From the NCBI RefSeq assembly GCF_000273745.1, contig NZ_AKVZ01000021.1:1-57972 (forward strand): a stretch of 57,972 nt of DNA, read 5' to 3'. This DNA comes from Rickettsia australis str. Phillips (GTDB taxonomy: Bacteria; Pseudomonadota; Alphaproteobacteria; Rickettsiales; Rickettsiaceae). Under the pieces are notes generated by a model. It ran no database searches. It was given only the letters and a program-made list of their open reading frames with translations, and was not told the DNA's origin. Each line of letters opens with the position of its first letter. Within the stretch, counting starts at the first letter, position 1. Below are positions 17,609-27,781 of this stretch, piece after piece. A program made the position numbers and the translations under genes.

Positions 17609-17941
17609 TCACACACTAAAAGATCTGCCACAGCCGCAACCTGCTTTTTCGTTAGGATTGGTGAAAGTGAATTGGGATTTGAATTTAGTCTCTACATAGT
17701 CTATTTCAGAACCTAGAATATACATTAACGCTTTTGGATCGATTAGTATCCGTACACCCTTGTCTTCAACTACTTCATCGAATTGATTTTTACTATCGGC
17801 ATATTCAACGTAATAAATCTGACCGGCACAACCGCCTGACTTAACCCCTATCCTAACACCAAAGGTAGGCTTAGCTCGTTTTTCTATTAGCAATTTTACT
17901 TGCTTTGCAGCAGAATCGGTTAATGAAATAACATTGTTCAT
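17609..17941 (-). CDS. iscA: Iron-sulfur assembly protein IscA (HesB family)
   Basis: This 110-residue A-type carrier has the three invariant cysteines: Cys38 in SGGCAG and Cys102/Cys104 in the C-terminal GCGCGRSF. It receives Fe-S clusters from IscU, or iron, and delivers them to client proteins such as complex I (nuoN is in this window). It starts 3 bp after the iscU stop, so it is the last gene of the isc operon here. HscB, HscA and ferredoxin genes do not follow; the next 750 bp is decayed sequence. Confidence 0.95.
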   Translation of the reverse strand: MNNVISLTDSAAKQVKLLIEKRAKPTFGVRIGVKSGGCAGQIYYVEYADSKNQFDEVVEDKGVRILIDPKALMYILGSEIDYVETKFKSQFTFTNPNEKAGCGCGRSFSV

Positions 17942-17944
17942 GTT

Positions 17945-18340
17945 TTAAGAGTCTTTTTTGCTTTCTTTTTTCTGTTTGTAATCAGCAATAGCTGCTTTTA
18001 TTGCATCTTCAGCAAGTAGTGAGCAATGTAATTTTACCGGCGGGAGCGATAATTCTCTTGCTATCTCAGTATTTTTAATTTCTCCAGCATCATTTATCGA
18101 TCTTCCTTTAACCCATTCCGTTACTAAAGAACTTGAAGCAATAGCTGAACCGCAGCCGAATGTTTTAAATTTAGCATCTGTAATAATCCCATCATCATCA
18201 ACTTCGATTTGTAACTTCATCACGTCACCACAAGCAGGAGCTCCAACTAGTCCCGTTCCGACGTTTTTTTTCTCTTTATCAAGTGACCCGACATTACGAG
18301 GATTTTCATAATGATCTATCACTTTTTTGCTATAAGCCAT
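17945..18340 (-). CDS. iscU: Iron-sulfur cluster scaffold IscU
   Basis: This 131-residue scaffold has the three ligand cysteines (Cys37 in GAPACGD, Cys63 in FGCGSA, Cys106 in KLHCS), the key Asp39, and the LPPVK motif (99-103) that the HscA chaperone binds. Sulfur from IscS is combined with iron on it. It lies between iscS and iscA in the standard order; a palindromic element occupies the gap to iscS. Confidence 0.96.
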   Translation of the reverse strand: MAYSKKVIDHYENPRNVGSLDKEKKNVGTGLVGAPACGDVMKLQIEVDDDGIITDAKFKTFGCGSAIASSSLVTEWVKGRSINDAGEIKNTEIARELSLPPVKLHCSLLAEDAIKAAIADYKQKKESKKDS

Positions 18341-18370
18341 TGTTATTCTCTAAAATTTATTTTCAATTTT

Positions 18371-18447
18371 GTCATTCCACATAGTGTTATGTCATTCCCG
18401 CTTTCGCGGGCATGACATACGGTTCATGGGAGACCACGGGATGACAT
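18371..18447. repeat. RPE between iscS and iscU
   Basis: A compact palindrome (TGTCATTCCCGCTTTCGCGG..CATGACA, 18390-18417) lies between further arm fragments (GTCATTCCACATAG at 18371; CCACGGGATGACAT ending at 18447). It interrupts the operon spacing but has no effect on the coding frames. Confidence 0.75.
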
Positions 18448-18455
18448 TAATATTC

Positions 18456-19688
18456 TCAATGTACAGCCCATTTAATCTTTTTCAAATCAATCCCTTCTTG
18501 CATCATTTCCCAAAGAGGGCTTAATTCCCTTAATTTATCGATTTTTGAGCATATTAAATTTACTGCGTAATCAATTTCTTGCTCGGTAGTAAATCTACCT
18601 ATGCCGAACCTAATCGAAGCATGGGCAAGCTCTTCACCTATTCCCATGGAACGTAAAACATATGACGGCTCTAAAGAGGCAGAAGTACAAGCAGAACCGG
18701 AAGAAACCGCTAAATCTTTAATGGCAAGGATAATTGATTCTCCTTCTACTCCAGCAAAGCTTAGATTTAGATTGCTTTTATATCTTGAATCTTTATCGCC
18801 ATTTAAATAAACTTTCGAAATTCGACTATGTATATTATTTAAAAATCTGTCGAATAAGTAATTTACATGCTTAGTATCTTTTTCCATCTCACTATACGCT
18901 ATTTCAGCAGCCATGCCAAGCCCTACGATTAAAGGAGTAGGTAGCGTACCCGAACGCATACCTCTCTCCTGTCCACCACCGTTTATGAGCGGCGTAACAC
19001 GCACTCGAGGTTTTTTCCTTACATATAAGGCACCTATTCCTTTCGGACCGTAAATTTTATGCCCTGAGATACTGGCAAGATCAATATTAAATTCGTTAAC
19101 GTCAATTGGAATTTTACCAAAACCTTGAGCAATATCGGAATGAAAGAAAACACCTCTTTCACGGCAAATTTTCCCAATTTCCTTTAAAGGCTGAACAACA
19201 CCTATTTCATTATTAACCGCCATAACTGAAACTAACATAGTCTGATCGGTAATGGCATTTTTTAGAGTTTCTAAATCGATTATTCCATTTGGCTTAATCG
19301 GTAAGTATGTGATTTTTATTCCTTCTTGCTCTAAATGCCTGCAAGCATCAAGTACGCATTTATGCTCACTGACTACGGTAATAATATGATTTTTCTTATT
19401 GCCGTAAAATTTTGCTATTCCCTTTATTGCAAGGTTGTTAGACTCAGTTGCACCAGAGGTAAAAATAATTTCTTTAGTATCTGCTCCTATTAACCTTGCT
19501 ACTCTACTCCTTGCCTCTTCAACAGCGTGTTCTGCTTCCCATCCGAAAGAATGGCTACGTGAATGAGGATTCCCGAACTTGGTAGTAAAATATGGCAACA
19601 TTGCCTCCATTACTCTTGGATCTAGTGGCGTTGTTGCCTGATAATCCATATATATAGGCAAGGTTAAATTGTTTAATTGTTGGTTCAT
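18456..19688 (-). CDS. iscS: Cysteine desulfurase IscS
   Basis: From the ATG at 19686-19688 the protein has 410 residues, the normal IscS length; the longer frame to 19790 adds 34 residues not typical of the family. It shows the PLP lysine in SGHKIYG (Lys211), the ATESNN-type cofactor block, and the catalytic persulfide cysteine in SSGSACTS (Cys334). It takes sulfur from L-cysteine for Fe-S clusters and for tRNA thiolation. It is the main desulfurase here; a shorter paralogue lies just upstream. Confidence 0.95.
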   Translation of the reverse strand: MNQQLNNLTLPIYMDYQATTPLDPRVMEAMLPYFTTKFGNPHSRSHSFGWEAEHAVEEARSRVARLIGADTKEIIFTSGATESNNLAIKGIAKFYGNKKNHIITVVSEHKCVLDACRHLEQEGIKITYLPIKPNGIIDLETLKNAITDQTMLVSVMAVNNEIGVVQPLKEIGKICRERGVFFHSDIAQGFGKIPIDVNEFNIDLASISGHKIYGPKGIGALYVRKKPRVRVTPLINGGGQERGMRSGTLPTPLIVGLGMAAEIAYSEMEKDTKHVNYLFDRFLNNIHSRISKVYLNGDKDSRYKSNLNLSFAGVEGESIILAIKDLAVSSGSACTSASLEPSYVLRSMGIGEELAHASIRFGIGRFTTEQEIDYAVNLICSKIDKLRELSPLWEMMQEGIDLKKIKWAVH

Positions 19689-19841
19689 ATGGTTTATTAA
19701 ATTAATTTTTTGTATACAAAGCCTAAAAATAGACGAAGTGTAATTTGGAAAAGGGTAAGGCGTTTCATATTTTTTGACCGCAGCATGCATACTAATATGT
19801 GAGGATCAAAAAATATTAAACACCAACGCCAATTTTTCAAA

Positions 19842-20957
19842 TTAAACGAGTACATTATACACTTCCTCAAAAGCTTTGATAAAAGCCTTTATATCACTTA
19901 CCGTATTAGTATGGCTCAAAGATACTCTAATAGAGGATTTTGCCTCTTCTTCCCCTACACCCATATTGTTTAATACGTGTGATTTAGATATTTTTCCTGA
20001 TGAGCAAGCAGAGCCGGAACTTATGCAAATATTACGTAAATCAAACCCAATTAATTTCACTTGTGCATCTGTATTTTGTACAGTAAATAAAGTAGTATTA
20101 GGCAATCTTGCAATATTATTACTAACAATATTTACATTAGGATATTTTTTTAATTTTCTCTCTAAATCTTCTTGTAAGCTTTTGATTTTTATATATTTTG
20201 CTGAGATATCTTTTGTTATTAACTCAGCTGCCAAACCAAGTCCTGCAATAGCTAAAACATTTTCTGTACCTGATCTTATTCCTTTCTCTTGTCCTCCTCC
20301 TATAATCATAGGAGTAACTTGAAAGTTAGAGTTAGAGAGTAAAGCAGCACCACCATGCCCCCCTCCTATTTTATGCCCTGAAATTGTCGCAAAATCTAAT
20401 CCCAACTCTTTGATATTTATAGATATTCTGCCAAAACTTTGTACTAAATCACTATGAAATTTCGCATCATATTTTTTAGCTATTTCACTTATTGTGGTTA
20501 TATCTTGCAGCACCCCGCTCTCGTTATTAGCCATCATTACGGAAACTAGTTTTTTAGCAGCGTTACTTTGAGCTAATAACTCTTCTAGATGTTCTAAATC
20601 AACCAAACCTTGATTGTTAACTCTTACAATTTTAATATTTGGAGCATGTTTTATATGGTTATAGATCGATAAATGTTCAATAGCTGAAATAAAAATATCG
20701 CCGTCATAAAAATTGTTCATTATTAAATTATTACTTTCAGTTCCCGATGACGTAAAAGTAATGTTATATTCTCTAGATGATAAAGTTATACCAAGAGCCG
20801 CAACTAATTGAAAACGTGCTTCTTCTATAATATTCCTAGCAAATACACCTGATCTATGTATTGACGAAGGGTTAAGCTCTTTATCCATCAAACTGATTAT
20901 ATATTCTTTTACCTTGGGATCGATAAAGGTGGTTGCATTATGATCTAGGTATATCAT
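19842..20957 (-). CDS. Second cysteine desulfurase (NifS/IscS paralogue)
   Basis: This 371-residue PLP enzyme has the same fold as IscS with Lys197 in SGHKIGG and Cys318 in SSGSACSSG, so all key residues are kept. Overall it is far from the IscS next door. Its start overlaps the end of the Rrf2 regulator by 4 bp (ATGA type), so it is coupled to the regulator. Alphaproteobacteria often have this iscR-desulfurase-iscS arrangement. Whether it serves Fe-S synthesis, tRNA modification or another sulfur use is open. Confidence 0.88.
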   Translation of the reverse strand: MIYLDHNATTFIDPKVKEYIISLMDKELNPSSIHRSGVFARNIIEEARFQLVAALGITLSSREYNITFTSSGTESNNLIMNNFYDGDIFISAIEHLSIYNHIKHAPNIKIVRVNNQGLVDLEHLEELLAQSNAAKKLVSVMMANNESGVLQDITTISEIAKKYDAKFHSDLVQSFGRISINIKELGLDFATISGHKIGGGHGGAALLSNSNFQVTPMIIGGGQEKGIRSGTENVLAIAGLGLAAELITKDISAKYIKIKSLQEDLERKLKKYPNVNIVSNNIARLPNTTLFTVQNTDAQVKLIGFDLRNICISSGSACSSGKISKSHVLNNMGVGEEEAKSSIRVSLSHTNTVSDIKAFIKAFEEVYNVLV

Positions 20958-21373
20958 ATATTTATATTTAAGTTTAGAGTATCTTTAATGGAGATATTTT
21001 CAAAATAATCTCTAATATGTTTACCAAGACCTTTCCATAATTTATGCGAATTACATTTTACTGTGTCAGGTACACAAGTTTTAACCGATTTCTTATAGCA
21101 GGTAGTCATTATAAAATTTTCGTTAACAGCATCCATAATATCGGAAATTTTTATTTCTTCTAGGTTACCTATTAAAACATATCCACCTTTCGAGCCTCTA
21201 ATAGCCTTAACTAGATCAGCTTTTTTAAGTTTAGAAAATATCTGCTCTAAATAGTTAAGCGATATATTTTGTTTTACGGAAATTTCATTCAAAGTGACCG
21301 GTTCAACACTTGATTTTGTAGCCATTTCAAGTATTGCCATTACGGCATATCTTCCTTTCGTCGTCAGCATCAT
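20954..21373 (-). CDS. iscR: Rrf2-family transcription regulator, IscR-like
   Basis: This 139-residue protein has the Rrf2 winged helix (MLTTKGRYAVMAILEMA; SLNYLEQIFSKLKKADLV; GSKGGYVL) and a cluster-binding loop with Cys92, Cys100, Cys107 and His110. E. coli IscR has its three cysteines with five residues between each; here the spacing is seven and six, but the number and order of ligands and the final CxxH are kept. It probably senses [2Fe-2S] status and represses the isc operon that it heads. The first or second Met may be the start. Confidence 0.9.
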   Translation of the reverse strand: MMLTTKGRYAVMAILEMATKSSVEPVTLNEISVKQNISLNYLEQIFSKLKKADLVKAIRGSKGGYVLIGNLEEIKISDIMDAVNENFIMTTCYKKSVKTCVPDTVKCNSHKLWKGLGKHIRDYFENISIKDTLNLNINI

Positions 21374-21540
21374 ATAACCAACCTATTAAAACTTAAAATT
21401 GTTTTATATCTACAATACCCAAGTAATTTAGTCAAGTATATAAATTTTAGAAAAATTAAAGGTTTTATTATATTTAATTTTTTGTTTTGAGTTAACTTCA
21501 TGTATAATAAACTCCTAAATCTCCTCGCTATCATCCAACA

Positions 21541-21738
21541 GTAATAAGTTTCACGCCGGCAAGCGTAGTTATAAATTACTCTTTAAATGATTTACAAGAA
21601 GCTACAAACCTTGCTCAACAATTTTGTAGCATGATAAACAAAGATGCACAATATACAGGAACACAGTATATAAAAATTGCTGAAGCAGGATTTTTTCAAA
21701 TGAAATTCAAAATCGTTATGCTTTCTTTAATTGTATAG
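21541..21738 (+). pseudogene. Relic of a small rickettsial lipoprotein-like gene
   Basis: An open stretch lacking a start codon reads VISFTPASVVINYSLNDLQE, ATNLAQQFCSMINKDAQYTG, then QYIKIAEAGFFQ before a frame change and RYAFFNC in another frame. The AxxLAQQxC and RYAFFNC pattern resembles short periplasmic lipoproteins of Rickettsia. The N-terminal signal is missing. The remaining 21374-21811 bp shows no other feature apart from the iscR upstream region. Confidence 0.45.
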
Positions 21739-21811
21739 AGTCAAGTAAAAGTAGAAAAGATGGTCAGAATATCATAAATAACTTTAAATGAATTCTTCCT
21801 TATATATAGTG

Positions 21812-22672
21812 CTATAGGCTCTTGTTAATTTGCCAAATAGCGACAAACACTAAACAAGTTGTAAACATTTGTAGTAGCTGTAATAATATGCTTAATTCCG
21901 GTATTAATATAATAATAACCGGTTGTAATATTATTGGGACTCCGCTTGAAAACATTACTAATCTTATAGCAGTTTGTATTGAAGTTTTAGTAGTAAGTAA
22001 ATTAGATAAACTATATACTAACAAAACTATAATACTTCTCTCTAATAAGAATGTTACAAACCAAAATAATATAATAGCCGGCATACCGAAATAAATAAAT
22101 AAATTTGGTGCATATAATAAATTATCGGCAAAATATTTTTTTATTATTTCAGGAGTTAAAATTACTTCATTTTGTTTGAATATCTCAGAATAGTTAACAG
22201 TACTTGGGAAATTTTTCTTAGTATTGGCTACAATTAAATTGATCTTCAGCTTATTCTCTTCAAGTACAAACGGTATTTTGCTTTTTTCTTTGTTAGAAAC
22301 TTGATTTTTTGTATCAATGACAACTATTTTATTGTTATTTTTGCTATATAAATATATAGGCTCTACTTCTTCAACTGAAATTTTTGAATTATTATATTTA
22401 ATTTCCGGTAATTGATTGATAATATATTCAATGTTGTCTGTAACTTTTGATGATTGTATTCCGTTAAAATAATCTTTTAAAGTTATTATGTAATTTAATA
22501 TAAAAATACAATAAATTACTGATGGGATAAAAGATAAGGTAAATAAATATCTTATTCCGTACCCTTGATAGTTTTTATATACGTCTTTATAAAACTCTAT
22601 AGAGCTAATTGATAAGCGTAATTGACGGAGTAATGCATTTAATCCTCCTAATATAAATGATAATAAATACAT
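21812..22672 (-). CDS. Membrane protein, DUF1189-like
   Basis: This 286-residue protein has an amphipathic start followed by a membrane segment (about 44-65), a soluble middle part of about 120 residues, and a C-terminal group of three hydrophobic stretches (about 190-283). This pattern, with one helix, an extracytoplasmic domain and a helical bundle, fits DUF1189. Function is unknown. It stands alone between two regions of gene relics, with no sign of frame damage. Confidence 0.6.
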   Translation of the reverse strand: MYLLSFILGGLNALLRQLRLSISSIEFYKDVYKNYQGYGIRYLFTLSFIPSVIYCIFILNYIITLKDYFNGIQSSKVTDNIEYIINQLPEIKYNNSKISVEEVEPIYLYSKNNNKIVVIDTKNQVSNKEKSKIPFVLEENKLKINLIVANTKKNFPSTVNYSEIFKQNEVILTPEIIKKYFADNLLYAPNLFIYFGMPAIILFWFVTFLLERSIIVLLVYSLSNLLTTKTSIQTAIRLVMFSSGVPIILQPVIIILIPELSILLQLLQMFTTCLVFVAIWQINKSL

Positions 22673-22784
22673 GTATAAGTAATTTATTTAAGTTCCTTAC
22701 CCTCTTCCTTCTTTAATCCGGTTGAGGTTAGCTATTACATCAGTTCTTGCACAGACTTTGATTAAATTTTTGGCTATATTAATT

Positions 22785-22950
22785 ATGATTTAAGTATTTT
22801 TTCTATTTCTATCATTTTGACCAAATTTGGTCAAAATGTAGAATAAAATTAACTCTATTTTGTATGCCATTATAAAACACTAAAGGATATATGAAAGAAA
22901 ATTTTTTGTTTTTTATTACTTTTATATGATATTCATAAAAATTTAACATG
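22785..22950 (-). pseudogene. Second Rpn nuclease-family relic, internally deleted
   Basis: Leftward from 22950 the sequence reads MLNFYEYHIKVIKNKK then FSFIYPLVFYNG, the Rpn-family YPLVFYNG hallmark. It passes directly into KIELILFYIL and similar pieces that correspond to the C-terminal part seen in the relic at 7.8-8.2 kb (YIELILSYTL). A large middle section is therefore missing. A palindrome TTTTGACCAAATTTGGTCAAAA lies at about 22818-22840. Confidence 0.55.
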
Positions 22951-24467
22951 CCAAAAACTTCAGAGTCATTAGATATTTTGGGTTGTTTCTATGCTTACCT
23001 ATCAAACGCGCTGTTTTGCTTTTAGTCTGATTATCTGATAACTGATTTTTTAAATAACATGCAGCTAGATATTCTTGAAATGTTAAATGAATAAATTGAT
23101 TATTTAGATTTATTATGCTTTCTCCTGTTCCTTCTGCTTTAAGCAATCCAAGCTTATTTATTTTTTCTATATTAAGAATTGTAAAATCCTTATCATTTAA
23201 CTTTGCTTTTATTAATTGATGTGTTACTAGTTTGCCTGTAGCTACCAAAGCTTCAAAAGCTATTTCTTGTCAGAATTGAAATTCAGGAGTATATAATATT
23301 TGTTCATCGGTAATATTTACTATTCTTTTATTTTCAAATTTCTGAAAATATTTTTTTCCAAGTCATATTACTACTTCATGATATAACTGACTTATATTAA
23401 AATCTTCATCACGTTTTTTTTTGAATTTATATCTTTATCACTCCAAACCAAACATATTAATGCAGTATTGATAGGAACTTCACATATTTCTTTTATTGGC
23501 TATGAGTATCCCCAAAAAGCTTGTTAATTGTGTTCCCAGCTCTTTATCATTTTCAAAATTTTTATTTACATATTACCTCACTATCCCAACCTGTATTTTC
23601 TACTATGCGTTCAAACTCGTTGCTTACTTTTTCCGTAATTGCGTTAGGTCTTGGACTCATTATTACGTTCTTATACTGAAATACCGAATCCATAATATCT
23701 CGGTAATCACGATTGCTATATGATAAAAACGCCACCTCATCATAACCGTCAAGTAGTAATGTAGTAATAATATCCTATCTTTATCTTGTATGTTTTTTAT
23801 ATCCTCAAGTTTTATATCTTTAGAATCTAGACAATAATGGATAAAACAACTTAGTATATCGTCATCTATGTTAGTACCGTAACGTAATGTCCAATTGCTT
23901 AATAATGCCTTTAACTTAACTCTAAAGACGTAATCAAATTTATTATTCCATAAATTTCCTTGTCCCCATTTATAAGATAGATAATGCATTAACGTAATTT
24001 AACCTATTCCTGCACTACCGAGTAACAATACTTTACCGACATCCGCTTGAATTCTGTTTATTGATTCAGCTATATTTTTTATTTCCGATTCACTTTTATT
24101 AGGTAAATTTCTATAAAGTACATCTATCTTATTTTTTTCTGCCTTGAACGACCTAATTTATATTATCAATCTCATCATCCTTATTAGGCAGATCTTTACT
24201 AAGCAACTCTCTTATCTTTTTTTCCGTATCTATGGCTTTAAAAATATTCTCTATTTCTACTGATTTCTTGTCTCCGACAACTTTATTGCGTAATGCTGTT
24301 TTACCTGCTTCATCATCTTCACTCAGTAATATCTGCAATTTTACATAATATTCCTCTAAAGACTGAGCTTTGATTTTCTCATCTTCTATTAGCTTTGGCA
24401 AAGTATCGTGAGAGCTATATAAGGTTCTTAACTTGTCAGTTAATGATTTTGAAGTAGAAGGCTTCAT
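22943..24467 (-). pseudogene. NACHT-type STAND NTPase, shattered
   Basis: Leftward from an ATG at 24465-24467 a helical N-terminus (MKPSTSKSLTDKLRTLYSSH) runs to about 24153. Other frames then give IDVLYRNLPNKS, a P-loop (VGKVLLLGSAGIG, about 24010-24045), the Walker B region TLLDGYDEVAFLSYS (about 23735-23770), a sensor-like SPRPNAI, and at the end FIHLTFQEYLAACYL, a typical NACHT C-terminal block. At least five frameshifts or stops break the gene; the Lys/Thr after the P-loop glycines is disrupted. NACHT proteins are signal-transducing NTPases, in bacteria often antiphage. Confidence 0.72.
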
Positions 24468-24782
24468 ATTTTTACTTAGTGGTAGAAAATATATTTTTAT
24501 TAGAAAACCTAATTAGATTAAAACAATTATAGGTGTGAGTTTAAGAATTAAATTTATTTAAGCAATTTAAAATTGATTAACCAAAATAATTTATTTTTAT
24601 TTATTGCAACTAATAATTATCAAGTTGCAATAATTATTATGGGATTAGAGCTAAGTAAAATTTTACAAAGAAAATCATTTTAATTGTAGGTAGTATTAAA
24701 GTGCAATATTATATATAAGTTTGTTGATAAAAAATGATTTATTTACTAATATCTATATTTCCATAAATAATATTAGTTTTAT
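24468..24782. other. AT-rich gap before nuoN
   Basis: No coding sequence or RPE is seen in this 315-bp gap. A small inverted repeat (ATTGCAACT ... AGTTGCAAT, about 24603-24631) could fold in the leader of the nuoN transcript. It presumably holds the nuoN promoter, but no promoter stands out. Confidence 0.4.
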
Positions 24783-26159
24783 ATGCTACTGCTACTTCCT
24801 GAAATAACTTTGACTTTAATAGCACTTTTAGGGCAGTTTTTTGCCGTAATGATCCCAAATAAAAATAGAATTATTGCTAATATCATTATTTTATTATGTA
24901 TATTATCAATTTTTCTTACCTTTAAGTACTCAAGCTATGAAGGAGTATGGTACTCATTTGCTACCGGAATAAATATCGGGATTAGTAAAAGCATAGTATT
25001 GATATTCACTATTATATCCATGATTATATACCGTGATTACTCTATTCTTGTTGCTGAGGAATTAAAATTTGAATTTATCACTTTAATATTATTATCGGTC
25101 GTAGGTCTTTTTGTTGCAATCTCATCACGGAATTTTCTATTATTATTCTGCGGTATGGAGCTTACTGCTTTAACTTCATATGCACTTGCAGGATTCAAAT
25201 TAAATGATATTAAATCCTCGGAAGGTGCTTTAAAATATTTTATCTTGAGTAGTTTAGTTACTTGTTTATCATTATTCGGGATTTCTTTTATATACGGATT
25301 TGGTGGAAGCCTACAATTTGAGGATATCTTATATAAACTAAATAATAATTCTAGGATGAATCTTGGTTTAATAATCGGTATTGTACTATTTTTAAGTAGT
25401 ATTTTCTTTAAACTCTCAAGTGTTCCACTCCATTTTTGGGTCCCTGACGTATATGAAGGCTCACCGATTAGTTCGGTTACTTATTTCACCGCTACCTCCA
25501 AAATAGGTATAGTTATTGTTTTATTAAATATTAGCAAATTAATTATAGGTAATTACTATCCTATTAACTATAATTTAATAAAGATAATGGCTATATTATC
25601 TATGCTGTTCGGAGCTTTTGGAGCTATTCGTCAAACTTCTCTAAAAAGATTAATGGCTTATAGTACTATTTTAAATATCGGTTATGTGTTAATCGGCGTT
25701 CTTCTGCATAATCAAGAAGGGTATAAAGCAGCTCTACTATATATTCTAATATATGCGGTAGGGAATATAGGGTTTTTTACTTGCTTAATCATGCTGCTCG
25801 GTAAAGACGCCGATAAGGCTAGTTTTAAAACTATACAAGGCATTGCAGAGAACCATAAAACTATAGCTGCCGTAATTAGCATAGTGATGTTCTCAATGAT
25901 CGGCATTCCTCCTCTCACAGGATTTTTCGGTAAATATTACCTTTTGCACCAAGCAATTAATCAAGAAGAATTCGCATTAGCTTATTGTGGTATTTTTACC
26001 AGCGTAGTTGCGGCTTTTTATTATCTTAAAGTAGTAAAAGCCATGTATTTTTCTAAAAAGATTGAGATAATTAAGCTACCTATGCAATATGGGCTTTTAC
26101 TGATTAATTACTTAGTTGTAGGCTTCTTGTTGCTTGGTTCATTTATTATCTCGTTTTAG
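24783..26159 (+). CDS. nuoN: NADH-quinone oxidoreductase subunit N
   Basis: This 458-residue protein with about 14 membrane helices is an antiporter-like subunit of respiratory complex I. Family blocks are present: a conserved glutamate in [15 protein letters not shown], a charged helix with [12 protein letters not shown], and [17 protein letters not shown]. It pumps protons in the membrane arm. It is alone here, away from other nuo genes. Its 3' end overlaps the convergent kinase-like gene by 14 bp. Confidence 0.95.
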   Translation: MLLLLPEITLTLIALLGQFFAVMIPNKNRIIANIIILLCILSIFLTFKYSSYEGVWYSFATGINIGISKSIVLIFTIISMIIYRDYSILVAEELKFEFITLILLSVVGLFVAISSRNFLLLFCGMELTALTSYALAGFKLNDIKSSEGALKYFILSSLVTCLSLFGISFIYGFGGSLQFEDILYKLNNNSRMNLGLIIGIVLFLSSIFFKLSSVPLHFWVPDVYEGSPISSVTYFTATSKIGIVIVLLNISKLIIGNYYPINYNLIKIMAILSMLFGAFGAIRQTSLKRLMAYSTILNIGYVLIGVLLHNQEGYKAALLYILIYAVGNIGFFTCLIMLLGKDADKASFKTIQGIAENHKTIAAVISIVMFSMIGIPPLTGFFGKYYLLHQAINQEEFALAYCGIFTSVVAAFYYLKVVKAMYFSKKIEIIKLPMQYGLLLINYLVVGFLLLGSFIISF

Positions 26160-27687
26160 CCGGTGTAGACTTTTTATTAACAACACTAGCCGAAGTAATT
26201 TTTGTAGGCTTCATAACCTTTTCTTTTAGATACTTTATATGTTTTAGATCTTCTTCATCTAATTTTAATAAATCTTGGTCTTGCTGTTTAGCTTTTTTAG
26301 CTAGACCTAATTGACTTGGAGTAACACTAACAATATCATCCGTTCCGACTTCTTTCTTGAATTTTTCTAGAGCGTCTACATATTCTCTATCTGCGTCTAT
26401 ATTTGTCTTTACTGATTTTTGTTTTAGTTCTTTCTTTATTTTATCAGAAGAATCAGCTAAATTTCTTTCATCTTGAATATCTTCATTTAAACTTTTTATT
26501 GTCTTTATTAAATGTTTTTTTGCACTATCTCTAATACCAAGTATTTCTAAAATTCTTGCAAAACTAGTAGTAATTTTATTTCTTAATTTAAGTTTTTGCC
26601 CTCCTTTTTTTCTTTCTTCATAATTAAGAATTTTTTCAAAATAATCAGGATATTCTTTCATTAATGTTTTTAATCCTTGCTCTTTCACTTCGTAATAAGG
26701 AAAACTATATTTTTTAGAAATTAAACTGTTTACTTTAATTTCTAAGCCGTATTCCTTTAAGGATTCTTGTCTTTTTTTCATTGTATCTATTAAACTAGCC
26801 TTAATTTCTTCAGGCATTATTTCTTTAGATTTTTTATTATGAAATTTCTTTGGCATTGCTTGTTTTGCAAATTCTGCAATTGCTTCATTACTATAATATT
26901 TAGTTAATTCATCAAAACTTTTATCAATGGTTTTGCTTAAATCAATTTTAGAAACTGCAAGTAAGCTATCGGCAAAATTAGGATTTTTTGTTCTTAAATT
27001 AGAAGGAAATTCTCTAAAATGGTTAGTAGGCCCGAATCCAGGCAAATGTTTGGCTCTTGAATGCGGATATATATTATTTGTCAAATTATCAAAACTACCG
27101 GCAAAATCAATTCTTACTAATTTAGGTAAAGTTTTTGGATTTTTTTGATCTCTGATAACTCCTATATTTCCAACATGTATATCAAAATCGCCGATCAATA
27201 AACTTGCAGGCATAATGTTTTCAAAGTTCTGATACTTAATTTCCTTAAAAGCATTTTCTAAGGTTCTAAATAATTTATTTCTAGCCCCCATAAAAAACGG
27301 TCTACCGCCATCCTTTCTAAACCAAGAACTCGGTTTAGTTTTAGCAGACATATGTTGATCCATGTCCACATACATATCACTACTATAATTCTCAAAAAAT
27401 TCAGATTTGACATATATTTGTGAATCAACAGCTTTAGATTTATTAAAATCATCAGGAGCAATTAAATTAACCTTTGCTCCATTTCCGGGACTTATAGCTT
27501 CAAAAATTTGAGAGCCTAAAAACTCGGCCATATTTTTTGAGCTTGAAGCCTCTTTTTTTATCATCGCTGTAACTTTACCGTCTAAGCTTTGATATACTCC
27601 GCCATACTCTCCTGCTTCATTAGCTCCGCCTCCTTTAGGCTTTAAAAAATTCCAACCTTCAAATACTGATTTCTTATTTTGAGTCAT
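26146..27687 (-). CDS. Kinase-like protein with PI3/PI4-kinase-type motifs (possible effector)
   Basis: This 513-residue soluble protein has a catalytic-loop-like DxHxxN motif (Asp169, His171, Asn174 in [12 protein letters not shown]) and 20 residues later IDFAGSF (Asp194), like the metal-binding IDFG of PI3/PI4 kinases. A lysine pair (AMIKKEA, Lys44/45) could hold the ATP phosphates. The HipA-like fold is an alternative. The rest is lysine-rich and helical (about 260-500), with no signal peptide or membrane segment. R. typhi has a secreted PI3-kinase effector, Risk1, with a similar active-site logic; whether this is its orthologue or a paralogue cannot be told by eye. No frame damage is seen. 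Confidence 0.6.
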   Translation of the reverse strand: MTQNKKSVFEGWNFLKPKGGGANEAGEYGGVYQSLDGKVTAMIKKEASSSKNMAEFLGSQIFEAISPGNGAKVNLIAPDDFNKSKAVDSQIYVKSEFFENYSSDMYVDMDQHMSAKTKPSSWFRKDGGRPFFMGARNKLFRTLENAFKEIKYQNFENIMPASLLIGDFDIHVGNIGVIRDQKNPKTLPKLVRIDFAGSFDNLTNNIYPHSRAKHLPGFGPTNHFREFPSNLRTKNPNFADSLLAVSKIDLSKTIDKSFDELTKYYSNEAIAEFAKQAMPKKFHNKKSKEIMPEEIKASLIDTMKKRQESLKEYGLEIKVNSLISKKYSFPYYEVKEQGLKTLMKEYPDYFEKILNYEERKKGGQKLKLRNKITTSFARILEILGIRDSAKKHLIKTIKSLNEDIQDERNLADSSDKIKKELKQKSVKTNIDADREYVDALEKFKKEVGTDDIVSVTPSQLGLAKKAKQQDQDLLKLDEEDLKHIKYLKEKVMKPTKITSASVVNKKSTPAKTR

Positions 27688-27781
27688 CCTCGCCTCTTTA
27701 TAATGATTTACATAAAATTTATAATTTTGATATAATTATAAAATATATTATTTATTTAATATCAAGGATAGAAGTCGTTTT

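Noticed and set aside
19876..20322. Rightward 148-codon frame over the second desulfurase
   Set aside because: The opposite strand has the complete PLP enzyme with active-site residues; this is a shadow.
24603..24631. Inverted repeat before nuoN considered as a riboswitch
   Set aside because: It is a single short stem without conserved riboswitch features.
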